Part shown: piece after piece, positions 19,758 through 30,532 of the stretch
How positions within the stretch are numbered: position 1 is the stretch's first letter
How the letters are laid out: the number at the start of each line of letters is the position of its first letter
NCBI RefSeq assembly: GCF_021729075.1
Contig: NZ_JAJSAQ010000002.1
Location: forward strand, 434,001-498,000
Reading direction: 5' to 3'
Length of the DNA stretch: 64,000 bases
DNA from: Microbulbifer guangxiensis
GTDB taxonomy: Bacteria; Pseudomonadota; Gammaproteobacteria; Pseudomonadales; Cellvibrionaceae
The notes under the pieces: model-generated
Told to the model about the DNA's origin: nothing
Databases searched by the model: none
What the model saw: only the letters and a program-made list of their open reading frames with translations
Translations under genes and position numbers: made by a program

Positions 19758-22700
19758 CACTTCCATCCCCCCCGGCTCGGCGGCGCTCCGCGCCGCCAGA
19801 ACACCTCGGTCTCAATCGTCAGTTCATAGTCGCCGTAATCGCGCGCCCACTCATCGGCTATGCGGGCCTTCATGACCTGCAGGCGACGCTCCACCAGGTC
19901 CGGATCTTCGTTCTCGGCCAGATAGGAGAGACGCAGCACCGACGGGGCCTCCTGCAGTTTTTCCAGCAACAGCTCCGTGCGGGAATGCCACTGGGGCCGC
20001 ATTTCTGTGCGCTCCGGCTCGAACACGCCCTCGGCCATGTCCAGACGTACCACCCGGTGCAGACTGGAGCCGAAGTTGACCTTGATCATCTTGCCTCGTG
20101 TGGCACGGACCACCCGCGGGTTTTCGCTGGTAAGGCGATAACCACTGGGCAGGCTGCGGTCATCCAGCTTCAGCACAAAGTTGGAACCGCGATTCTGATC
20201 CGGCACCACCGCACAGGTGATGTGGAAGCGACCGTGGGCATCGGTGGTGGCATTCAGGCCGGTGGCGGTAACCACTCGCGCCCCGGGCACCCCGCCCTCG
20301 CCGGCATCCTGGTAGCCATTCATGTTTTTATCGTCGTAGACCTTGCCGATCACATCGGTACAGTCGAACGTTGGATCCGGGATGACACGCACGGTGGCAA
20401 AGGCCTCACCGGAAACCACCTGGCCCGAAAGTCCATTGAACAGCTGTGCCCGGTTGACATACTCACCCTCGCCGACACCCGAACTGACTACCAGCAACAG
20501 CTTGGCAGTGCGGGTCTGCTGGGGATCGATGCGCAGGCCGGACCAGCGCAGTTGCAGTCCCTCTACCTCGGGCTCGATCGCAACACCGTCCACACGGGCA
20601 GATCCGGGAACGTATTTGAATCCAGCCGGGAAGAAATCCACCAACTCCAGGTCCGTCAGCGGCACACCGAGGGTATTGCTGAAGGTGATGGTGTACGGCA
20701 CCAGCTGGCTGCGGGTGACGTTCAGCATCGACGACGTCTTGGTAATCGACAGCGCACCATCCAGCTGCGGGTCCACCGCGATATGGTTGTTGAACAGCTG
20801 ACTCTCGCCCGGTACCCGGTTGTCATCCAGTCGCAGGCGCAGGTAGTAGTTGGTGGCCGGGCTCTGCGCATCGATATCGATCGGCGGAGCGCCAGGTGCC
20901 GGCTGGGCCTCGCAGTGCTCGGTGGTCGCCGGTACAGCGTCGCCGGCACTACCCAGGCAGGCGGCGACATCGAAGCCCGCCGTCTCGGCATTGGTCTGCG
21001 GCGGGATGATCGCAGATTCACCGGCGACATAGTTACCTCCGGGAAGCTCTACCTGGATCAGGTAGTCACTGCCCGCCGGACAACCGGCGCCGGAGAAGTT
21101 GATGTCAAACTTGTAGAAACCACCGGTCTGGGTGACCTGGCCCTGCTGTCTCGGGTCATCGAAGCAGCTGTCCGGTAGTGCCACTCCACTGGAAGCGCGC
21201 AGCATGGTCAGCGTAGCGCCGGCCACCGGACCGCGGACGACGGAGTCGTACACAACACCGTTGGGGGTCAGTGGCAGGTTCAGGTCCTGCAGGTTCGCAC
21301 CGGAGCCAACATAGATTTCCGTAATCTGCTGTGGACCATTGGTGAAGTCGGAATCCGTATTACCCAGTGACGCAGTATTCACGCCCGCGCCCGGTGCAAC
21401 GTATCTCAGCTCATAGCTGGCACCGCCGGTCATGTTTGTCAGCAAGCCATCGAACTGGAAGTAACCGTTCTCGTCACTCTGAGCCGTCTCGACCAGGTTG
21501 CCGTTGAAGTAGAGTTCAACCGTCCAGTTCTGCAGCAGTTGCTCGTTCGTGTCAGGCTGGGTATTCAAGTTCACATCCCGCCACAGGTAACCGGCCAGGT
21601 TGGCAATCCCCGGCGTACCGCCCACATCGATGGAAACACTGGCCTGCGTACTCGAGGGCGGATCATTCCATTCCACCATGGCGGTGTTCACTACCGTGGT
21701 GCCGATCGCGAGATCCGCTCCCAGCCGGGCCTGGAATCGCAGCGTGGCCGTATCTTCCGGCTGCAGCTCCCCGAACACTGCTGAATAGTCGGCGGAAATG
21801 ACCGAGCCATTCACGGTAATGCCGTCAGACTGGCCGTTAAGCCTGGCCGAGTCGGCCACGTAAGTGAGCGCTCCATCACCAGCAACCAGCAGGTCGTCAG
21901 TGATGACTACATTGCTTGCCGGCACCGCACTGATATTGGTTACGGTGACCAGGTATTCCAGCGTTGCTCCGGCCTCTGCAGCCCCATTCACCACCGACAC
22001 TTCCTTGACGATGGCCAGCTGCTGGGCATCGCCGACAACCACCTCGGTGGGCTGCGCGCCGTTGGCCGGGTTGCCATCGGCATCGGTCAGTACCAGCGGC
22101 AATTCCGCGCTATCGACGCTGCCCTGGTTGCTGATCACCGTACCGGTCGCCGTGCCGGCATCCACAGTCACGTCGAAGACGATGGTTGCAGTGCGGCCGG
22201 AACTGATGACGCCTTCGAGGGCACCTGGCAACGGCGGCGTCAGGTCTTCCGAGGAAATCGGCAGCCCGGTGGCAATGCGCGCGTCACCACCGCCATTGTC
22301 ACTGACGGCGATGCCATTGAGGGTCGTCGAGCCAGCCACATAAGTGGTGTTGGCCGGGATCAGGTCTGTCAGCGACGCTTCGGTGGCATCCACACCGCCG
22401 AGGTTATCAACCACGATGGTGTAGCGCAGGGTATCACCCGGATCGACGATACCCGCACTGAGGTTGTCCACCTGAATTACAACGTCTTTCCTCGCCACCA
22501 GTAACGGGACCTCACCGACGATATCGATGGTGGGGTCATTCGCTGCGTCAGTGGCGGGATCATCCGAGGGTGCCTCTTCGAAGGCGCCACTACCGGCACC
22601 GTCCCCGCTGAGGAAACCCTGGTTGGAAATCAGCGTGCCCTCGCTGACATCATTCACTGTCACTTCGAAACTAATGACGGCCTGGTTGTCACCGCTCGTG

Positions 22701-25700
22701 GTGGGGTCGGCGAGCAGGACGCCCGCGTCGGCACCAGGCGAGCTAATGGTCAGCCCGGCTGATAGCGGGCTGCCGCCGTTGACATCAGTAACCGCCGCGC
22801 CATTCAGCGTGGTGGAATTGGCAACATAAGTCGTGTTGGCCGGCACCTGGTCGCGCAGCACGGCCGCGACCGCATCCTCACCACCGATATTCCGCACGGT
22901 CAGGGTGTAACGCAGGGTATCCCCCGGCAACAACATGGCAGCGTCGCCAGTCAGGTCTTCCGAGGTCTTGTCGATATCGAACAGGGGCCCGGAATCGATC
23001 AGCGTCTCGGTGGGGTCTTCGGCACCACCCAGGGCAGGGTCATCGCTGGATCCGAACACGACGCCACCGACACTCAGCTGTGCCTGATTAAGCACCACGG
23101 TGCCACTGGTAATTACCGGGACCAGGGTCCCCTCGAACTCGATTGTGAGCGTGTCGCCGGGCTGGCCCGCCGCAGCAATGGCCAGGTCGTTGACTTCGAG
23201 CAAGCCGCTGCCTCGGGTACCGCCATTGCCGAGCACACTTTCAGTTGCGCCGCTGGGCAGCGTCACGATCGCTAGCGAATCGGCCTCGAACATCGCCGTG
23301 GCGTTCAGGCGATCGAGCTCGTCAATCAGTGTGAAACCATTCAGCGGCACATCGCTGGTGTTCTGGATTTCGATGGTATAGCGCAGGCGATCACCGGGGC
23401 TGGCGGTTGCTCCAGACTCTCCGGTGGTCACATTGAACACGGTCTTGCGTGTCTCCAGCGTTGCCGCCTCGACGATAAACTCATGGTTGTCCTCGTGGTC
23501 GACAACCCCTGGCGTACCATCGGTGAGCTGACGCTGGTAAGCGAATCGCTCGGTGGAAGCAGAATCCGCGCTGAACCACTCGGTTGCACCGGCGATGTTG
23601 ATCAGCGTGCTGCCGTGAATATTGTCCTCGTCCAGAGCCACCTGGTAGGTAACGCTGAGGCTCTCACCTGGCGCCAGTTCGTCGTCAGTCTGCAGTGTCA
23701 TCACAAACTGACAGGTGGGGTCCCCATCGGTGAAGCTCACCGCAAAGTCTGCCGGAGCCAGGGTGACCGTGGAGCTGTCGGCCTTCTGGATGACTGCCGA
23801 CTGAACCGTCGGGGCCATATCACACATGCCACCCGGAGCGGCGTTGGGCAGCCAGTCCGTAAGGGTCACATTCCAGGCACTGGCCTCACCGGTGTTAGCC
23901 ACCGTCAGGACGAAGTTGTCCGGGGTGCCGACTTTCAGCGAGGCGGGGCCGGTCTTTTCTACTACCAGTTCAGGATGGACGATGGTGACAGGATTGGCAT
24001 CAGCCCCGGTGGTTGTATCGTCACCAACCAGTCCGAAACCATTGTCAAAGCCATACCAGGCCCGGTTGACGAACGGCTCGGTGCGATTGCGGTTGTTGTC
24101 GGTATTCAGCACCGCGACCGTGACCAGCACTTCCGCCTGACTGCCGGCGGCAATGTCGATGCCATTGCTGCTATCGATCAACACCAGGTTGTCCGCGGTG
24201 CCGGTATTGGTCAGGGGACTACCGTTGAAGGTGGCCGAGACAAAGGCCAGGTCGACACCGGTGGCGGCCAGGTTATCGGTGATACGCACATCCTGCAGCG
24301 CCACATCTGCCGGCGTTTCCGGCACGGTAATGGTGTACGTCAGTTGTCCGCCAATGGCGACGGTGTCCTGCGAGGTCGCCTTGCTGAGCACTCCGGGCAT
24401 TGCTGCCGTCAGATCAAACGTGGCGACCTCAGAGGGCCCGTACTCTTCGCGCCAGTCTGCCGGGCTGTTGACGGGTGGCTGGTCGTTGTCGAACGAGTAG
24501 TAGCGCGAAACCTGTGCGCTGTTGGTCAGCGTGACACCAGCCGGCAGGTCATTATCGCCCGTCACTTCGTAAACGATGCGCAGTGTCTCGCCCGGCTCGA
24601 TCACAGCGTTATTCGCAGTGTCGAAGTCCCAGGTCACCGTGCCGGAATTCACGGCATCATCCACCGGGGTTACAGAGACGGTGGAACCGGCATTCACCAG
24701 CGTTGCGCTGACGGGGGTGACACCATTCTGGCGCAGGCCTACCGGCAGGGTATCCACCAACACCGTGTCGTAAGCCGGTGCATTGCCGTTGTTGGTGATA
24801 TCCACCGTATAAGTGGCCGTCTCGCCAGCGGCGATCTCGGCATCACCTCCGACCGCAGTCACACCTGACTTGGACACAGCCAGCAAGGGCTGCAGTGCGG
24901 TGACTGTCGCGCTGGCAGTGAGCGGTGCCGCGGCGACACCGCCAACCTCGTAATTCAGGCTGACGGCGTTGGTCAGGGACTGTGAGGTCGGCTGCTGGCT
25001 GAGACTATCCCCGTTCTGCACCCGTGCCCGGTAGACGATGGTGAGGAAGTCATTGCTCGTGTCGCCATCCACCGGGTTGGTCACCTGGTCAATGGTCCAG
25101 GTCACCGTCCGCAGGTCGGCACTGACATCCGGCACAGGCATGGTTGCCGGCGGCGCACCGAAGTAGTCAGCGCTCACCATCTCCACGAAGGCCAGGCCCT
25201 GCGGCAGGCTGTCGGTGAGCACCAGGTTATTGTGGGTACCCTCGACCAGTGCCAGCTGCACTTCGTACTCGACCGTATCGCCCACGCGCAGACTGCCGTT
25301 ACCGTTCCAGCTGTCACCCACAACTGCTTTGGTCAGGTCGATGTTGTAATCGACACTCAGACCACTGGTTGCACCGCTGCAGTAGCTATTCGGTGCCGTA
25401 ATATTCGGGCAGCCGGCACCGGTACGCTCGCGATTGCCGCTGGTGAAGTCACCGCTCAGGGAGGTCCAGTCGGCGAGCGCGCTGTTGACGATATCCTCGG
25501 AGGTGACGATATCGACATTCACGCGGTAAGTGATCACCAACACACTGCCGGCGGGAATCACCAGCGAGCCATCACCATTATCCCGCCCCCAGGTCAGGGT
25601 ATTCCCGCTCTCGGAAGGCGCACTGTTGAAGCTCGCTACAGCCGAACCATCGATGGTGGCACTGGCGGAACCATCGATATAACTCAGCTCCGCCGGCAAT

Positions 25701-28700
25701 GTATCGGCGACATTGGTATCAAAAGCGGTGGAGGTGCCGTTGTTGGTAATGGTCAGGGTGTATTCGAGCTCATCACCACTTGCCGCCGGCTGACCAGGAT
25801 CAGTGAGATTGACAACATCTTTCACCATCGCAAGGTCCGGCTCGACAATGGTGATATCCGCCGGGCTGCTGGTGCCGCCGTCGGCAGCAACACCACCTTC
25901 CAGATACGAGTAAGACGCCGTATTGCCGACCGGTGTTCCACTGGCATTGACATTCTGCGTATTGGCTACCCAGGTCGTCAGGGTAATCACCGCCTGCTGG
26001 CCGGCGGGGATAGTACCGACATCCCAGCTCAGTTCCTGGCCGTTCTGGCTGGGGGAAATACCCAGCGCCGAACCATTGAGATCAACAGAGGCGTCAACAT
26101 ACTGCAGGGCCGGATCGAGTATGTCAGTAACGGTAACGCCGTTCAGTTCCGCATTGACCGGTGTACCGGGCACGGTGATGGTATAGACCACTTCCTCGCC
26201 GATGGTGGCCTCTGATTTGGAAGCAGCTTTTGTGGGCAGAGAAGCCTGGAAATCATTGATCAGCCACACCGAGTCGGTTGCGGTACTCGTGTAATGCTGA
26301 CCTGCGTTGGCTGGTAACGACCAATAGTCAGTCAGTCCCGCCTCATTGCTCCAGCTAGTATTGGCACTGACATCACTGCGCAGACCGATGCTGTAAGTGA
26401 CGGTGACACACTGGCCTGGAGCCACCACTGCTTGCGCAGTGTCCAGAAGGGCAATACTCAAGCTGCCGCCATTACCTGCCGGCGGGGTGTAGGCGTAGTC
26501 GGTGCCCGCTGACAGAGTGATCGAGTCAATCTGCACCACCGGGTCAGAGAGCGTGGTTTCATCAAACTGCGAGGCCAGCGTATCGCTGATGACCACTCCA
26601 TAGGCCGGAGCAGCCGGATCAACTGCGTTACAGCTTTGCAGAGTGAAATCCATGACAGTGCCGGCCAGACTCACCTGATAAGGATCTGCCTGTTCACCAC
26701 TACCACCACTGATATCGGTGCCTGTGCCGCTTTTCAGAAGATCAGACATCAGCGGCTGGTTGACAGTGACATCCACTTGGCCAGCAATAGGATTAGCGGC
26801 CCCGACGACGTAACTCAGCTCAGCGGTATTGGTAACCACAGTGGTGTTAGTGTGTGCCAGTGTGTCCGGATCATTGGCAACAACCACGGACACCACTTCA
26901 ATGACCAGCTCATCGTTGTCAGAAACTGTATCCGGCGTATTGGTAATGTCACCCAGATTCCAGACCAAAGCACCACGGTCACCCGCAGCTGGTTCCGACA
27001 CTGGTGTAAAGTTTATATTGCTTCCGAACTCGTAATTGGAGCTGACCAGCTCGAGTCCAGTCGGCAAGGTATCTGTCACCGTGACGCCGGCAGTCTGACC
27101 TTCGTTCAGGCTCAGGGTCAGTGCATAGGTGACGGTGTCACCAATACGCAACTCACCGTCCACCCCAGTGCTCAGCATGCCGCCATCGTCCCAGGAGTCG
27201 GCCTGAACAGATTTGGTGAAACCGGAGTTATCGACAACGTCCAGTGGCGAGCTGCTCAACTCGACAAAGTAATCATTGAGCGCAGCAGTATCTGGCGCAC
27301 CGCTGCCGGTACGCTCACCGACCATAACGTTATCAAGTGAAGTCCAGTCCGCCAGCACGCTGTTGACCAGCTGGGGAACAGCGCTATCGAGAGTGTCTAC
27401 CTGCACTCGATACACAAGCGTCAGAGTCTCACCAACCGGTATATCCAGAATGTCGTCGCTATTGATCCGCCCCCAGCTCAGCTGATTCCCGTTTACGCCA
27501 GGCTCGACATTAGTTGTACTACCACTCAGGGTGATTTCTGCTGTGTTGGCCACATAGCTCACGCCACTGGGCAACGTATCGACTATGGCAACATCGTAAG
27601 CGGGTGAGGTTCCCGTGTTGGGCAGAGTGACGGTGTACTCCAGAATATCGCCGCCCTGCGCTGTCGTCCCGCCGCGAGTGATATTTTCTACAGTTTTGGT
27701 GGCCGTGCCTGCCGTAATCGACGGCTCAACCACCCGCATTTCGGCAGCGGTATCTGCGGTGCCGCCACCATCGCTCTGGGCCCCTCCCTGGGTACGGCTG
27801 TAGGTGTAGCTGGCAGTATTATTGAAAGTAACACCGTCTTGGTTGGCGAGATCATTTCTGACCTGCACTTTCAGTGTTACGACGGCCTGCTGCCCGGCTG
27901 GAATATCCAATCCAGTACCCGCTTCCTGCAGATCCAGGCTGTTGTCTGCACCGTTATCGCTGTCCAGCAACGTATAGGTGGTTCCATTGACGTCGGCCGT
28001 AGCGCTGACAAAGCTCAGGTTATCCGGGAGATTGTCGAGGATATGAACATCATAAAGGTCGGCCGATACAGCGGTAGCAGGCACGGTCAGCGTGTAGTCA
28101 AACTCCTCGCCAATCGCCACTTCCGTGTCCGCGGGACTGGCTTTATCCAATGCCGGCGGGATGACCACTGTGACCGAAGTCGGATCCTGATCGTTAATAT
28201 CGGTAGGGTCTGAAACACCATTGGTAAAGGGGTCATCACTGGGATAGCGGCCAGAGCTATCGGCATCGTAGGAAATGCCACTAGCAGTCAAAAATGCCTG
28301 GTTATCGATCACCTGGCCGTTGACCAGCCCTGCACTGGCCACATCGACCTCAAACACTATCTCGAGCGTATTACCCTGATTCAGGACCGGAGCAGAGAGG
28401 CTCAAAGTATTGCCAGTAAAACCACAAGGGGATACTGGGGAACCAGCGATTTGACAGCTCACCAGACTCGGCGAAGTCAGACCGAACTGAAGGGCATCGG
28501 TGATATCAATGTTGGTGATATCTTCTTCGACGTTGAAGAGTCGCAGGGTGTAACGGAGCCTGTCGCCCGGGGCCACGGTAGCTGCGGGAAACTCCGAGGT
28601 CGTGAGATTTTCAACAGTCTTTTCAAAGTAATAACCGGTGAGAGCCACCGATACCGTAGCCACATCTTCATGTGACCCAAGGTAGTCAAAAGGAGGACCC

Positions 28701-30235
28701 GCTGTGATATCCGACAAATTCCTTAAGATTTCGACACTACCTGGTTCCGTATTAGGCGCGTTCCACCACTCGGTTATACCAGCAATGTTATAAAGCTCAC
28801 CGCTAGCGCCGCCCGAAATATCGAAGCTGGGGTCCAGACGGGTTTCGAATGTAACGATCAAGTGCTCGCCTGGAGCAATTGGGCCGGCAGCTTCGGTTAA
28901 TCTGACTTCAAAACTGCAACGATCGGCCGGATTACCAGTATTGGGGATCAAGACGGGTGGGTCGTAATCCACACCTTCCGACAGGGTCCGCAACAATCCA
29001 TACCCGGAATCCCGCACTTCGACATTTACCGTACCGGTTGGGTCAAGCTCGCAGAGCCCCACTCCGGAGTTATCACTGGTATCCTCTGGCAGCTTGTCCT
29101 TGACTACAACATTCCAGGCGTCCCAGCCGCCCACGTTCTCCACATCCAGCACATAGGGAATATTTTCCAGACTCACCGCTGTAGCCGTGGTGGTCTTGGT
29201 CATGACCAGGTCCGGGGCGGCGATAGTCATGGGCTGAGACTGGCCACGCTCCCCCGGCAGCGGATTAAAGAACTGGTCCGCCACTCCATCGCCATCGGTA
29301 TCAACGTTGCGGGCGAACTCCCATTCGGCGGTATTCTGGAACACTGTGCCCGGCACATTGCCAGCCACATCGTCCAGCACCACGGTAATCTCGACGATTA
29401 CTTGCTCACCGGCACTGATATCCGGCAAGGTGAAATCGAGATACTTATCAGTACCGTTATTGATGACCGTGATCGGGGTATTGGAACCCTTCCAGTATGC
29501 ATTGATGTCCACCAGCGTCATCTCCGCATTGGTGGCTGCAGCACTCAGGTCATCCCACACATGGATACTACCGAGAGGATTGGGGGAACCGAGCTCCGGA
29601 TTCACTACCGCTTCACAGACCGGCTGGGTCGGATTGATTTCACAATAATCACTGAATACCGGCGCATACATGACCGGAATGGTGAGGGTATAAGTAAAGG
29701 GAATGCCTACCGTGGCCGTGGCTGAAGGTGAGGTTTTGTTGATTTTCTCAACCGGGACAAAGAATTCCTGACAGCTCTCGCCGACCCGGGGAAAGTCGGT
29801 ACCGTTTACTGCCCAGATGGCCACGCCGTCCATGTTGCCGCAGGACATCTGGCCGGTGGAGTACACATTATCGAAGATAACGAGACTGCCTTCAGGCAGC
29901 CCCGGATAACTGATATTCCAGGTGAAAGGATTGGACGGCGTAAAGTTCCGGATCGTACAGGGGACATCGATGGCCATCTGGCCAAAGCTCGGCAGATCAC
30001 TGGGGAGATTCTCACCATCGATCAGGTGCGCACCATCGGCACGCTCAGGATCCAGCGGCCATTTCGAGCAGGCATCGTAGTCAGCAGCCCATGCGGCTTG
30101 CCCCAGTACCAGTAACAACATGGCTGCAACCAGACGAAGGCATTTCACGCCCAGCGTCGAGCCAGAGCTGCGGATAAGGCTTGCGTGCCCTTCCTGTACA
30201 GATTTCAGTCCAATTACTTCCGACATCATCGTCAC
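19757..30235 (-). CDS. Giant DUF11-type repeat surface protein
   Basis: 3492 residues. A long N-region and hydrophobic core (LRLVAAMLLLVLGQAAWA) form a signal peptide. Most of the chain is tandem Ig-like modules of the DUF11/isopeptide-type family, with recurring VTDTLPTGL, GDTVTYALTL and NTASYSY signatures. Near 2875-2990 there is an SdrD/Cna-B-like module (LAGYLWRDVNLNTQPDTNE), and another near 3295-3350 (GKVYDDKNMNGYQDAGEG). The last 90 residues (LRLSYLAENEDPDLVERRLQ) look like a worn OmpA-like segment. There is no LPXTG and no autotransporter barrel. The longest frame opens at GTG 30235; ATG 30229 or 30226 are alternatives. It is tightly coupled to the OmpA-like barrel gene. A surface adhesin or stalk is likely; the ligand is unknown. 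Confidence 0.85.
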   Translation of the reverse strand: MTMMSEVIGLKSVQEGHASLIRSSGSTLGVKCLRLVAAMLLLVLGQAAWAADYDACSKWPLDPERADGAHLIDGENLPSDLPSFGQMAIDVPCTIRNFTPSNPFTWNISYPGLPEGSLVIFDNVYSTGQMSCGNMDGVAIWAVNGTDFPRVGESCQEFFVPVEKINKTSPSATATVGIPFTYTLTIPVMYAPVFSDYCEINPTQPVCEAVVNPELGSPNPLGSIHVWDDLSAAATNAEMTLVDINAYWKGSNTPITVINNGTDKYLDFTLPDISAGEQVIVEITVVLDDVAGNVPGTVFQNTAEWEFARNVDTDGDGVADQFFNPLPGERGQSQPMTIAAPDLVMTKTTTATAVSLENIPYVLDVENVGGWDAWNVVVKDKLPEDTSDNSGVGLCELDPTGTVNVEVRDSGYGLLRTLSEGVDYDPPVLIPNTGNPADRCSFEVRLTEAAGPIAPGEHLIVTFETRLDPSFDISGGASGELYNIAGITEWWNAPNTEPGSVEILRNLSDITAGPPFDYLGSHEDVATVSVALTGYYFEKTVENLTTSEFPAATVAPGDRLRYTLRLFNVEEDITNIDITDALQFGLTSPSLVSCQIAGSPVSPCGFTGNTLSLSAPVLNQGNTLEIVFEVDVASAGLVNGQVIDNQAFLTASGISYDADSSGRYPSDDPFTNGVSDPTDINDQDPTSVTVVIPPALDKASPADTEVAIGEEFDYTLTVPATAVSADLYDVHILDNLPDNLSFVSATADVNGTTYTLLDSDNGADNSLDLQEAGTGLDIPAGQQAVVTLKVQVRNDLANQDGVTFNNTASYTYSRTQGGAQSDGGGTADTAAEMRVVEPSITAGTATKTVENITRGGTTAQGGDILEYTVTLPNTGTSPAYDVAIVDTLPSGVSYVANTAEITLSGSTTNVEPGVNGNQLSWGRINSDDILDIPVGETLTLVYRVQVDTLDSAVPQLVNSVLADWTSLDNVMVGERTGSGAPDTAALNDYFVELSSSPLDVVDNSGFTKSVQADSWDDGGMLSTGVDGELRIGDTVTYALTLSLNEGQTAGVTVTDTLPTGLELVSSNYEFGSNINFTPVSEPAAGDRGALVWNLGDITNTPDTVSDNDELVIEVVSVVVANDPDTLAHTNTTVVTNTAELSYVVGAANPIAGQVDVTVNQPLMSDLLKSGTGTDISGGSGEQADPYQVSLAGTVMDFTLQSCNAVDPAAPAYGVVISDTLASQFDETTLSDPVVQIDSITLSAGTDYAYTPPAGNGGSLSIALLDTAQAVVAPGQCVTVTYSIGLRSDVSANTSWSNEAGLTDYWSLPANAGQHYTSTATDSVWLINDFQASLPTKAASKSEATIGEEVVYTITVPGTPVNAELNGVTVTDILDPALQYVDASVDLNGSALGISPSQNGQELSWDVGTIPAGQQAVITLTTWVANTQNVNASGTPVGNTASYSYLEGGVAADGGTSSPADITIVEPDLAMVKDVVNLTDPGQPAASGDELEYTLTITNNGTSTAFDTNVADTLPAELSYIDGSASATIDGSAVASFNSAPSESGNTLTWGRDNGDGSLVIPAGSVLVITYRVNVDIVTSEDIVNSALADWTSLSGDFTSGNRERTGAGCPNITAPNSYCSGATSGLSVDYNIDLTKAVVGDSWNGNGSLRVGDTVEYEVQLALVEGTHNNLVLTDSLPQGLAFVEMVSADYFGAPPATMPVPDVSADLRTVTWTIDQVTNPVDGDTSNDFLTIVYRARVQNGDSLSQQPTSQSLTNAVSLNYEVGGVAAAPLTASATVTALQPLLAVSKSGVTAVGGDAEIAAGETATYTVDITNNGNAPAYDTVLVDTLPVGLRQNGVTPVSATLVNAGSTVSVTPVDDAVNSGTVTWDFDTANNAVIEPGETLRIVYEVTGDNDLPAGVTLTNSAQVSRYYSFDNDQPPVNSPADWREEYGPSEVATFDLTAAMPGVLSKATSQDTVAIGGQLTYTITVPETPADVALQDVRITDNLAATGVDLAFVSATFNGSPLTNTGTADNLVLIDSSNGIDIAAGSQAEVLVTVAVLNTDNNRNRTEPFVNRAWYGFDNGFGLVGDDTTTGADANPVTIVHPELVVEKTGPASLKVGTPDNFVLTVANTGEASAWNVTLTDWLPNAAPGGMCDMAPTVQSAVIQKADSSTVTLAPADFAVSFTDGDPTCQFVMTLQTDDELAPGESLSVTYQVALDEDNIHGSTLINIAGATEWFSADSASTERFAYQRQLTDGTPGVVDHEDNHEFIVEAATLETRKTVFNVTTGESGATASPGDRLRYTIEIQNTSDVPLNGFTLIDELDRLNATAMFEADSLAIVTLPSGATESVLGNGGTRGSGLLEVNDLAIAAAGQPGDTLTIEFEGTLVPVITSGTVVLNQAQLSVGGVVFGSSDDPALGGAEDPTETLIDSGPLFDIDKTSEDLTGDAAMLLPGDTLRYTLTVRNIGGEDAVAAVLRDQVPANTTYVANSTTLNGAAVTDVNGGSPLSAGLTISSPGADAGVLLADPTTSGDNQAVISFEVTVNDVSEGTLISNQGFLSGDGAGSGAFEEAPSDDPATDAANDPTIDIVGEVPLLVARKDVVIQVDNLSAGIVDPGDTLRYTIVVDNLGGVDATEASLTDLIPANTTYVAGSTTLNGIAVSDNGGGDARIATGLPISSEDLTPPLPGALEGVISSGRTATIVFDVTVDAGTATGTVISNQGSVDSAELPLVLTDADGNPANGAQPTEVVVGDAQQLAIVKEVSVVNGAAEAGATLEYLVTVTNISAVPASNVVITDDLLVAGDGALTYVADSARLNGQSDGITVNGSVISADYSAVFGELQPEDTATLRFQARLGADLAIGTTVVNTAMVEWNDPPSSTQASVSIDVGGTPGIANLAGYLWRDVNLNTQPDTNEQLLQNWTVELYFNGNLVETAQSDENGYFQFDGLLTNMTGGASYELRYVAPGAGVNTASLGNTDSDFTNGPQQITEIYVGSGANLQDLNLPLTPNGVVYDSVVRGPVAGATLTMLRASSGVALPDSCFDDPRQQGQVTQTGGFYKFDINFSGAGCPAGSDYLIQVELPGGNYVAGESAIIPPQTNAETAGFDVAACLGSAGDAVPATTEHCEAQPAPGAPPIDIDAQSPATNYYLRLRLDDNRVPGESQLFNNHIAVDPQLDGALSITKTSSMLNVTRSQLVPYTITFSNTLGVPLTDLELVDFFPAGFKYVPGSARVDGVAIEPEVEGLQLRWSGLRIDPQQTRTAKLLLVVSSGVGEGEYVNRAQLFNGLSGQVVSGEAFATVRVIPDPTFDCTDVIGKVYDDKNMNGYQDAGEGGVPGARVVTATGLNATTDAHGRFHITCAVVPDQNRGSNFVLKLDDRSLPSGYRLTSENPRVVRATRGKMIKVNFGSSLHRVVRLDMAEGVFEPERTEMRPQWHSRTELLLEKLQEAPSVLRLSYLAENEDPDLVERRLQVMKARIADEWARDYGDYELTIETEVFWRRGAPPSRGGWK

Positions 30236-30532
30236 TTATCAGCCGCCATTCCGGTTTGGGATTCCTGCCTGCAAGTGGGCATGGATACTGAGTGCGGGCA
30301 GACACTGCCGCTGGCGGCACTTTAACGGGATGGCGGGAAATGGGCCGTGAAGCAGGTCATAAATACTCTGCTCAGGAGGGATTTTTTTGAGGGCTGCCAA
30401 GCAGTTCTCGGGGAAACTTGAGGAAGTTTCTTAAGAAAGGTCGCCCAGGGCCAAAAAAACAGCAGTTTCAGCCTGGCAGGTCGACAATCGACCCCGACCG
30501 GGGCGCCCCCCCGGTCGGTTCTGCCACACCAC
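30236..30532. other. Gap between the TonB/AgmX-like gene and the giant gene
   Basis: 297 bases. It holds a GC-rich inverted repeat, ccgaccgg (30494-30501) with ccggtcgg (30511-30518), near the TonB-like gene stop but without a U-run, and little else that I can name. It may contain a separate promoter for the giant gene. Confidence 0.45.

Noticed and set aside
19757..30235. Repeats in the giant gene as a CRISPR array or tandem DNA repeat
   Set aside because: The similarity is at the protein module level (about 100-150 residues, diverged). No identical short repeats with spacers were seen.
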